Assembly (NCBI GenBank): GCA_028565715.1
Contig: JAOXYC010183357.1
Span: forward strand, 1-12,670
Length of the DNA stretch: 12,670 bases
Direction: 5' to 3'
Source: Phoronis pallida
Lineage: Eukaryota > Phoronida > Phoronidae
Part shown: positions 9,701 through 12,670 of the stretch, one piece after another
Layout of the letters: each line of letters starts with the position of its first letter
How positions within the stretch are numbered: the stretch's first letter is position 1
Translations under genes and position numbers: made by a program
The notes under the pieces: generated by a model
What the model was told of the DNA's origin: nothing
The model's database searches: none
What the model saw: the letters and a program-made list of their open reading frames with translations, nothing else

Positions 9701-10067
9701 AAATATGGTCGTGGCTTGTTCAAATTTCTGACCAGTTAAAGAGTTTATGTCTGAAGGAAAAAAGCAAGGTAATAGTAATAAGGATATCCACAACCGTCTA
9801 AATGAATTTGGAGATTGAATTGTGGTTAAAAACAAACCAAGTGTTGACTTGTTTGTCTGAGAAATACTTCTCTGTCAATTCTCTTGTGTCATGTTTCTCA
9901 ACTAAACAGATTATACCGACTTTCATTAATTGATTTCTGTTTTTATTTGTGTCTCAGACTACCCGTTAGAAGCAGACAGATCGGAAAAGGTTGAATACGA
10001 GCCCATTCCAGAACGTGATAATGATGATGAGGTGTCGGACATAGGAAGCGATTATGAAAACGAAGAG
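561..10067 (+). CDS. PTPN13: PTPN13/FRMPD2-like FERM-domain protein, partial, 11 exons (gene-level entry)
   Basis: This is the central part of one multi-exon gene. I joined the exons by eye from GT/AG sites; every junction keeps phase (1,1,2,0,1,2,0,0,2,1,0), giving 788 residues without a stop. Residues 1-436 are a Ser-, Arg- and Lys-rich linker. Residues about 437-750 are a full FERM domain: F1 437-520, F2 525-645, F3 648-750. Residues 751-788 begin an acidic linker. Diagnostic stretches include TVILLNGQ, HYFFGI, KVAPSCWKEPTKG, YLQLRRDLLEER, LALQAEYGDYN, EYGIHFHKV and YLLQQCTTQHRFQIQMR. These match, as I recall them, PTPN13 and FRMPD2 more closely than FRMD6, PTPN14 or FRMD4. Vertebrate PTPN13 is a cortical tyrosine phosphatase with KIND, FERM, five PDZ and PTP domains; FRMPD2 lacks the phosphatase. 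The N terminus, PDZ domains and any phosphatase lie outside the window, so the symbol means 'PTPN13-like'. Confidence 0.82.
898..1140 (+). mobile_element. tRNA-derived element (SINE-like) flanked by 12-bp direct repeats
   Basis: The 12-mer AAAGTCAAATTC occurs at 898-909 and again at 1129-1140, as a target-site duplication would. Between them lies a tRNA-like body (1033-1105) with a perfect A box, TAGCTCAGTTGG (1040-1051), and a perfect B box, GGTTCGAGTCC (1084-1094). A 9-bp inverted repeat, GGAATCTGA / TCAGATTCC (980-988, 1118-1126), encloses the tRNA part. A small hairpin (TCACTG...CAGTGA) lies near 936. An ordinary SINE has its tRNA part at the 5' end. Here it lies near the 3' duplication, so the exact element boundaries are uncertain. 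It sits in the intron between exons 1 and 2. Confidence 0.5.
1033..1105 (+). tRNA. tRNA-like sequence, probably pseudogene, anticodon position reads AGA
   Basis: The D stem GCTC/GAGC (1042-1045, 1054-1057), the anticodon stem TTTGC/GCAAA (1059-1063, 1071-1075) and the T stem GTGGG/CCCAT (1081-1085, 1093-1097) all form, with one G-T pair. The seven-base anticodon loop CTAGATA puts AGA at the anticodon, which would be Ser. However, the variable loop is only five bases (CTGCC), whereas real tRNA-Ser has a long variable arm. The acceptor stem (1033-1039 with 1098-1104) has two mismatches and three wobble pairs. I read it as a tRNA-derived repeat or pseudogene rather than a working tRNA. Its pol III boxes are intact, so it could still be transcribed. 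Confidence 0.55.
1276..1953 (+). CDS. PTPN13: Exon 2 of window: long disordered linker of PTPN13-like protein
   Basis: This is the largest exon in the window, 678 bases. The acceptor is ACAATTTTAG at 1275 and the donor is ACGAG|GTTAGT. The first two bases complete a Gly codon with exon 1, and the exon again ends one base into a Gly codon. The open frame continues upstream of the first GTG or ATG to the acceptor (EAWHYNSERPRPDGQDW), which argues for an internal exon rather than a start. The protein is dominated by Ser, Arg, Asn, Gln and His. One basic, probably helical patch (YARLKERRRKLEVLR, about 1798-1842) is followed by a more acidic Ser-rich end (LSDQSLDTADVKSLASG). I recognise no domain. 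The position between the presumed KIND domain and the FERM domain fits the long variable linker in this family. Confidence 0.78.
2051..2146. repeat. Long near-perfect palindrome (foldback element or hairpin)
   Basis: The sequence is symmetric about 2098/2099. The inner 68 bases (2065-2132) pair in 30 of 34 positions; the mismatches are 2069/2128, 2076/2121, 2081/2116 and 2092/2105. Weaker pairing continues to 2051/2146. The centre is CATCACGTGATG, which contains an E-box (CACGTG), and TATTTTGGTC / GACCAAAATA lies on either side. It could be a small foldback MITE, a hairpin RNA or a palindromic binding site. It lies in the intron between exons 2 and 3. Confidence 0.8.
2357..2428 (-). repeat. 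Half-tRNA (B box only) inside a 12-bp perfect inverted repeat
   Basis: The arms are AAGACAGAAAAA (2357-2368) and TTTTTCTGTCTT (2417-2428). On the minus strand, the sequence between them carries a perfect pol III B box, GGTTCGATTCC (reverse complement of 2384-2394), but no clear A box. It looks like the 3' half of a tRNA-derived repeat. It ends about 50 bases before the exon 3 acceptor. Confidence 0.5.
2478..2673 (+). CDS. PTPN13: Exon 3 of window: linker with two possible in-frame donors
   Basis: The acceptor is TGTGTCTTTCAG at 2477. Two bases complete the Gly codon left by exon 2. The peptide runs SYRPDLYPQYGSNVALHMG, then an acidic stretch (EQDDESVVSSEM), then PYAPPRVKKSAQRKNPTSQ and KKVTGYAR. 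Two donors fit: CTGG|GTATGC after 2664 and CCAG|GTTTGT after 2673. They are nine bases apart and both leave two bases, so either joins exon 4 in frame, with or without three extra residues (YAR). I list the longer form. A nearer upstream AG at 2445-2446 would bring an in-frame TAA, so it is not used. The segment is probably disordered and has no named domain. Confidence 0.75.
2674..3087. other. Intron 3, no supported feature
   Basis: Non-coding, with stops in all frames and no repeat or RNA I can identify. It ends in a good pyrimidine-rich acceptor, TTTCCTTTAATTTCTAG, for exon 4. Confidence 0.6.
3088..3283 (+). CDS. PTPN13: Exon 4 of window: linker just before the FERM domain
   Basis: The acceptor is TTAATTTCTAG at 3087. 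One base completes the codon from exon 3 and the exon ends in phase 0 at donor AAG|GTAATT. It encodes ALQDEMLDPALMLSTASDW, then PEYLNHLVSSTDPYAP, GDLSTHVKKPKRQK and a tail ending NNVSVK. The cluster KKPKRQK is a short basic patch that could bind acidic lipid or act as a nuclear signal, but nothing proves either. The PYAP...VKK...R...NPT order echoes exon 3. The frame stays open upstream of the first ATG (3107) to the acceptor, so that ATG is not a start. Confidence 0.78.
3284..3752. other. Intron 4, no supported feature
   Basis: AT-rich intron. Two overlapping plus-strand ORFs starting near 3589 and 3599 run into exon 5 in the wrong frames. They are produced by the exon and the AT-rich flank, not by a gene. 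Confidence 0.6.
3753..3990 (+). CDS. PTPN13: Exon 5 of window: pre-FERM segment and FERM F1 lobe (ubiquitin-like), first part
   Basis: The acceptor is CCACTTTCCAG at 3752 and the exon is read in phase 0. It starts RNFGPEFVSKAKDPEKELR, a polar lead-in, followed by a basic stretch (KKAQPRK). From 3849 the F1 lobe begins with the beta hairpin KLTVILLNGQRLLVDCN. The helix (GNEVLETIITYLSL) comes next, then PEHYFFGISHVK, where HYFFGI is the classic FERM F1 signature (Y/F-F-G-I/L). The donor is GAAGG|GTTTGT, leaving one base that becomes Asp with exon 6. F1 is a ubiquitin-like fold that packs against F2 and F3 and takes part in membrane or partner binding in FERM proteins. The wording 'VILLNGQ' and 'EHYFFG' points to the PTPN13/FRMPD2 branch. 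Confidence 0.9.
3991..4581. other. Intron 5; one copy of a 17-base repeat
   Basis: This is AT-rich intron. TTTTGTCAACTTGTATA at 4363-4379 recurs exactly at 10235-10251. A 74-codon ORF at 4160-4384 is lysine- and leucine-rich, AT-driven and without splice or motif support, so it is not called. Confidence 0.5.
4582..4729 (+). CDS. PTPN13: Exon 6 of window: end of FERM F1 lobe and F1-F2 junction
   Basis: The acceptor is TTTCTTATAG at 4581 and the donor is CTCAA|GTAAGT, a near-perfect consensus. The peptide DGEHFFIDRDTKLHKVAP continues F1 from exon 5. SCWKEPTKGQ and then FTVFFRVRFYVNRLSAL follow. The Trp-Lys-Glu insert before the F1 end strand (FTVFFRVRFYV) is typical of PTPN13-like FERM domains and differs from ERM proteins, where the matching loop is shorter. 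The exon leaves two bases (AA), which exon 7 completes to Lys. Flanking sequence on both sides is non-coding, with stops in this frame. Confidence 0.9.
4730..5367. other. Intron 6 with a degenerate short-period repeat at about 4796-4950
   Basis: Several blocks with the shape 'C/G-CTTTTT...T/A-TGCAAA' recur about every 30 bases (near 4800, 4838, 4871 and 4928). They look like an old tandem repeat. The remainder to 5367 shows nothing else apart from a local triplication of AAGGCT near 5223-5248. Confidence 0.35.
5368..5659 (+). CDS. PTPN13: Exon 7 of window: FERM F2 lobe (acyl-CoA-binding-protein-like helices)
   Basis: This is the best-conserved exon. The acceptor is GACTTTATTTCAG at 5367 and the donor is ATACAG|GTTGGT, in phase 0. 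It begins HSTTKHLLYLQLRRDLLEER, then TYCTEDEIMILSALALQAEYGD. Next come the hydrophobic/aromatic HGRNYFQPEHYIPPRLLRR and GYFRDNLPGLHREQGGLSE, ending ESEMKYIQ. The pattern 'YLQLR+D+LE.R..C', 'A.ALQAE.GDY', 'YF..EHY.P' and 'EAE..+' is the all-helical F2 core, and it resembles PTPN13 closely from memory. The open frame runs a little past 5659 (VGLMERM...) before a stop, but that tail is intronic: the donor fits and exon 8 continues the F2 helix in phase. The minus-strand ORF across this exon is a shadow. Confidence 0.93.
5930..5970. repeat. Dispersed repeat, copy A
   Basis: TTACGAGTGTGAAATTATCA and the following bases to 5968 match 8013-8045 at 28 of 33 positions, ungapped. Weaker similarity continues upstream. 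The family is unknown. It lies in intron 7 (5660-6278), where I see no other feature. Confidence 0.5.
6279..6329 (+). CDS. PTPN13: Exon 8 of window: 51-base exon closing the FERM F2 lobe
   Basis: This small in-phase exon of 17 codons encodes EAQNLEEYGIHFHKVLK. The acceptor is TTTATTTAAG at 6278 and the donor is TGAAG|GTAATT. The motif L-x-x-Y-G-I/V-x-F/Y-H-x-V is the standard end of F2 leading into F3 in the PTPN13, PTPN14 and FRMD6 families. Here the wording EYGIHFHKV fits PTPN13 best. Skipping this exon would keep the frame but remove the last F2 helix, so the exon is probably constitutive. It is too short for ORF prediction; I found it from the motif and phase. Confidence 0.9.
6330..6636. 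other. Intron 8, no supported feature
   Basis: A short AT-rich intron. ORFs on both strands (6352-6552 plus, 6355-6750 minus) overlap it, but neither has splice or motif support; the minus one reads across exon 9 as a shadow. Confidence 0.6.
6637..6857 (+). CDS. PTPN13: Exon 9 of window: FERM F3 lobe (PH/PTB-like), main part
   Basis: The acceptor is TTCATTTAG at 6636 and the donor is AAAAT|GTAAGT. It is read in phase 0 and leaves two bases that make Met with exon 10. The peptide runs NKNDHYNYIWAGLSIRGLYL, then AEKNGSERKIIHRHPWVQTE, KISFNRRRFSILPK and LSKFSYYTETHKM. This order is typical of F3: W/L-G-x-S-x-x-G-L/I-x-x-x-E, then the 'F/H-x-W-x-x-x-x-K-I-S-F' strand, a basic strand and 'F-x-x-x-T'. 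The F3 lobe of FERM proteins binds phosphoinositides and short peptides. The basic KISFNRRRFSI face suits that role, but this is inference. Another plus-strand frame over the same bases encodes only a shadow ORF. Confidence 0.92.
6946..7239 (-). pseudogene. GIY-YIG endonuclease remnant of a Penelope-like retroelement
   Basis: Read on the minus strand, 7239 down to 6979 is open for 87 codons, has no Met start, and follows directly on an in-frame TGA (7240-7242). It contains SSIVYGIHCEGENC, then GQPFKKSIYQHRK, TSSAVHNHLHEQNHEF and finally ERGVKEAILVKCDDPSLNKH. The order 'VVY-I-C...C', 'Q-H-R', 'S-AV--HL---H-F' and 'ERGVKEAI-VK---PSLN--GG' is the C-terminal GIY-YIG nuclease typical of Penelope-like elements in invertebrate genomes. 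The expected YIG-E-T part after the Cys pair is missing or shortened. A TGA at 6976-6978 interrupts the Gly-Gly tail, after which HKLSSAWDS still reads in frame. It is an old, non-functional fragment in intron 9, with no reverse transcriptase beside it. Confidence 0.75.
7466..7600. mobile_element. 131-bp MITE with 14-bp terminal inverted repeats and TA target duplication
   Basis: The left end GGGGTCAATTAAAA (7468-7481) and the right end TTTTATTTGACCCC (7585-7598) are inverted repeats with one mismatch. Each end is bordered by TA (7466-7467 and 7599-7600). TA duplication and short TIRs are hallmarks of the Tc1/mariner superfamily. At this length the element cannot encode a transposase, so it is non-autonomous. 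I cannot name the family. It sits in intron 9. Confidence 0.7.
8008..8048. repeat. Dispersed repeat, copy B
   Basis: TTACGAATGTAGAATTATCA and the following bases to 8045 form the partner of copy A in intron 7, in the same orientation. It lies in intron 9 between the MITE and the L2-tailed element. Confidence 0.5.
8320..8502 (+). mobile_element. L2-tailed SINE/LINE fragment with ATT microsatellite tail
   Basis: A moderately GC-richer block (GGAATACCGAACGCCTGC, then TATGCTCCCCGGGAAGTTG) leads to AATTGTAAAGCTCTTTGAAT, AAAAGCGCTATATAAGCAC and a (TAT)n run at 8476-8502. The end is the same type as at 1-82 and in the same orientation. The 5' boundary (about 8320) is a guess. No clear target-site duplication was found; an imperfect AATATGAATATG / AATATACATGTATG pair lies around it. 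Minus-strand ORFs with an Ile or Asn run here are microsatellite artefacts. Confidence 0.65.
8746..8837 (+). CDS. PTPN13: Exon 10 of window: C-terminal helix of FERM F3
   Basis: The acceptor is TGTTTTCTCTCCAG at 8745, with a good pyrimidine tract, and the donor is GACAAG|GTAAAC. The first base completes Met with exon 9. The peptide GRYLLQQCTTQHRFQIQMRS is followed by RENVSQMFRQ. The pattern YLL-x-x-C-x-x-Q-H-x-F-x-x-Q-M-R is the closing F3 helix and is a near match to PTPN13 as I recall it. The exon sits after a 1.9-kb intron filled with transposon debris. It ends one base into an Asp codon completed by exon 11. The minus-strand ORF overlapping it is a shadow. Confidence 0.92.
8838..9957. other. 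Intron 10, no supported feature
   Basis: 1.1 kb of AT-rich intron. A slightly GC-richer patch at about 9030-9200 (ATGGCGCTGCACCGCC; CTGCGCATGCTTTATGCG) could be an old repeat, but I cannot identify it. Short palindromes such as GTCTCGAGAC near 9403 are too small to interpret. Small ORFs on both strands have no support. A pyrimidine-rich stretch leads to the exon 11 acceptor. Confidence 0.55.
9958..10067 (+). CDS. PTPN13: Exon 11 of window: acidic post-FERM linker
   Basis: The acceptor is TTTGTGTCTCAG at 9957 and the donor is GAAGAG|GTTTGT, ending in phase 0. The frame agrees with exon 10 (G + AC = Asp). It encodes DYPLEADRSEKVEYEPIPER, then a strongly acidic stretch with DNDDEVSDIGSDYENEE. 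There is no fold here. An acidic Ser-containing tract such as DEVSDIGSDYE has casein-kinase-2-like sites, and it follows the basic F3 surface. In PTPN13 a long linker separates FERM from the first PDZ domain, and this exon would be its start. The frame stays open a little upstream of the acceptor, so the boundary relies on the AG and the phase. This is the last exon I can support in the window. Confidence 0.78.
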
Positions 10068-12670
10068 GTTTGTTCAGTAAAAAAATATGACTTAGTTCTT
10101 TTGTCGCAGTCACTCGTGATTTTGCTCAAAAACACTTTTTAAAACTCTGTTTTCAGTTTTATTTGGTCATTTTCTATCTTAATTTTTCCTAAAAAATTAA
10201 ACCACGCAAGCTTTGGATAAAAAAGATCCTAAGGTTTTGTCAACTTGTATATAGCCTGGATTTGAACAGTTTTCTTTTAAATGTGAATTTAAGTTATGGT
10301 AGTCAAAGATTTGTTTCTTCAATCTATATGCTGGGCCCCCTGGGAGACCAGTGCCTGGCACTGAAGGGGCCACCCAGGATAAAGATTTATGAAATGAAAA
10401 TAAAAAGAAATAAAATATAGTTTTATCTTTACATAACCTAGTTATAGCCTCACTCGTTCGATACAAAGTCGGCTTTTCTGGCACTTTTTGTAAAATAGTT
10501 CTTTTAAATGTGTTTAAACATGTTTAGAAGATGTATTGACAAAACCCTTTACAAATGTACCATTTATCAACCTGTATGAATAGAAATCAATGTTAATTCC
10601 ATCTAATATTTAGATCAATTTGTATTAACGTATTATATCAAAAAATGTTGGTTTTAGCTATATATTCGTTTTCCCAAATGGGCAATATAACCTGCTTACA
10701 GTTCTGAAATGGTGTAAAAATGGTATGAAAATAGATCAATGTTAATTTGAAGTAGACCATTAGGAGTATCTTGGTAATCAAGCTTCCGACAAATTTGTTT
10801 AGCTCCGAGCGATAGATGTAGACAAGATTGAGAAATTTAGCTTACAGTGACTCTGTTTTTAAACCAGTGATGCGTGGATTTATTGGCAGGCTGTCAGCTC
10901 AATGAGGATTTATGCATATCGCATCTGAAGTCTTTAATATTTCTTGATATTATATCCAAGATGTAATGTGTGGAAAGTTTAGTTAAGCATTGGTTGTCGT
11001 ACTGAAAACCAGGAATGGAAATCTTGTATATTATCGCAGACAGTGGAACAAGATTTGAACTGTTTACACATGACTTATGATTGTTCATAGAAATGTTTGG
11101 GTTATGTGGGAAATGATATTGGAAATGTTTGGAAGCATTCAATGCAAAATTATTTTGATATAGATTCAGTGATGGATTGGGAACCTGAATTCTAGACTGA
11201 AATCTGAATAGGAAGTTGTTCCGGTTCTGTTGGAAAGTTTCTGAAGCGTAAACAAAATGCAGTTAAGGAGATCATGGAATCTTGGCACACAGAATCCAAC
11301 TATACCAAATCAGATGCTCACAGCCTTTTGATCTAATTTTTTTGTGATTAGATTTTGTGCTCATATATCTTGTGTAGAACTGGATTCTAGTTCAATATGG
11401 AGGTGAAACATGTCAGTTTTTCTAAGAACGTTTGTTATATCCAGGTAGGTTGGTGAGAATCAAATTTCAAAATGAAATTAAAATGAAATGTTTCAAGATA
11501 CTGTCTCCTTGTTGGTGAGGATCTGGGGTCAAAACACGATGATTTTTTTTACCAAGATGCAAGTTAGTTATGTTCATCAAAGGACTCATACACAAAATTT
11601 CTAGTTGATTTGAATTTTGATGCCAGATCGTGACCAATGAGGAGACGGTATCTTTAATTTTTTCTTTCTGAGTGACATTTTTATGAGCATGTCGCTTATG
11701 ACAGCTCTTTTAACTTAAAAGTTGCTGTCTAGTTTTGAACCTTATAAACTTTTTTGTGGTTTGGTCAACAAAACTTGCAGTCAAACCATTTTGTTAATGA
11801 ATTTTTTAATCTGGTTAAGAAGTCTTTTTTGATCAAAAAGCGGGGGGTTTTAAACTTTGTTTACATACATAATTATATTTTTGGCAATTTTTGAGATGTT
11901 ATTTTCCTAAAAATGTAAGGATTTTTTGGAATTTTTTTGACTTCCTTGTTGTCAAGCTGTATAAAGCTTAGATTTGAACAATTTTAAACAGGTCCCAAAG
12001 GTTAAAAGTATGAGGATATTTTAAACAATGAATCAGAAAGATAGTGATTAGGTTGTGTTGTCTCTCATTCCCTGGCATCTTCAAATGATGACTGACATCT
12101 TAGTTACTGAACCTTCAGATTTCCTACGATCAGTTGTTCTAATTGAGTTAGTAAAGATTTTAGGATTTCTGAAATGACATGCTTAGAATTTTGCAATAAT
12201 TGGTAGTATACGGTAAATATTGAGTCTTTTTCAAGTTTTCTCGTATTTTTAGTTTATATTTTGATAACAATAATGATCGGACAGTTATTTGGGGAGTTAC
12301 CTTTGGATGAGTTAAAAATTATTTCATTTACAAGAAAACTCTAGTCTAAACAAAATCGGTAATGCTGAGAACAGCTGCATTTTCAATCAAACTAGTAAGA
12401 ATGAACATTAACTTATTTTTGATGATAGATAGATTATAATTATAATTTTTTTCGGAACTCCATTTCATAAACTCATTTTTGCTTTTCTCGTCAACAAAAG
12501 TTTGGAAACTTTTTTTCACAGTCCTCCCCTGACTTTGTTGTTGATGTGTCCTGTTCACATAGTATATCAATGGAAAGCTTATTCAATTGTCTATCAAGCT
12601 ATATACAATTTGGCAAGGGGCCTTTTAAGGGAATTAGTTATTCTTTTGTTAAAGGTGGCTGGTTGTCAAA
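10068..12670. other. Long intron 11 to the window edge; repeats only
   Basis: 2.6 kb without a coding block that has splice sites, phase and composition like the other exons. It holds a GC-rich hairpin at 10331-10377 and a diverged 35-base repeat pair (10239-10273 and 11951-11985). Small palindromes occur, such as TTTTTGATCAAAAA near 11827 and ATCTAAT/ATTAGAT near 11330. Minus-strand ORFs at 10197-10484, 10894-11142 and 12346-12570 lack any recognisable motif. The next exon of the gene must be downstream of the window. Confidence 0.55.
10331..10377. repeat. GC-rich imperfect hairpin in an AT-rich intron
   Basis: The outer arms CTGGG/CCCAG (10331-10335, 10373-10377) and CCCCT/AGGGG (10337-10341, 10365-10369) enclose CAGTGCC-T-GGCACTG (10349-10363). 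The block stands out from an AT-rich surround and could be the core of an unrecognised repeat. Confidence 0.5.

Noticed and set aside
10197-10484. 95-codon minus-strand ORF over the GC-rich hairpin
   Set aside because: No recognisable domain, no splice or promoter support; the Gly/Pro-rich part is just the hairpin.
11160-11220. Possible exon near the MDWEPEF-like reading
   Set aside because: A stop follows within a few codons and no donor keeps a frame; not supported.
1-12670. CRISPR array, operon or phage-type system
   Set aside because: No regularly spaced identical repeats, no compact ORFs and no bacterial signals; the window is animal genomic DNA.

Overview
This window looks like part of a large intron-rich animal gene, on the plus strand, from what is probably a marine invertebrate. 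It is not prokaryotic. It has no long uninterrupted ORFs. Short coding blocks are bounded by GT/AG splice sites with matching phases and separated by AT-rich introns carrying degraded transposons. Two interspersed elements end in the 3' tail 'GCGCTATATAA...' followed by an ATT/TAA microsatellite, a tail common in L2-related SINEs and LINEs of marine invertebrates. I cannot narrow the phylum from sequence alone; mollusc, echinoderm, hemichordate and amphioxus are all possible.

Eleven exons (561-702, 1276-1953, 2478-2673 or 2664, 3088-3283, 3753-3990, 4582-4729, 5368-5659, 6279-6329, 6637-6857, 8746-8837, 9958-10067) join into one reading frame of 788 residues (785 with the shorter exon 3), open at both ends. 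The first four exons encode a Ser/Arg/Lys-rich, probably disordered linker. Exons 5-10 encode a complete FERM domain of about 315 residues. It most resembles the FERM domain of the non-receptor tyrosine phosphatase PTPN13 (PTP-BAS/PTP-BL) and of its relative FRMPD2. Exon 11 starts an acidic post-FERM linker. In that family a KIND domain precedes the linker and PDZ repeats follow the FERM domain, with a phosphatase domain at the C terminus of PTPN13 only. Those parts would lie outside the window, so PTPN13 and FRMPD2 cannot be separated here.

The introns hold the rest: an L2-type tail at the left edge; a tRNA-like element with both pol III boxes; a roughly 96-bp near-perfect palindrome; a second half-tRNA inside a 12-bp inverted repeat; a minus-strand GIY-YIG endonuclease remnant of a Penelope-like retroelement; a 131-bp MITE with terminal inverted repeats and TA duplications; two copies of an unnamed dispersed repeat; and a second L2-tailed element. 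The 1.9-kb intron at 6858-8745 is the main transposon graveyard. The last 2.6 kb is one intron with no exon I can support.

I see no novel multi-gene system. The interest lies in the gene model, one pair of in-frame alternative donors, and several intronic repeats that can be tested genome-wide.
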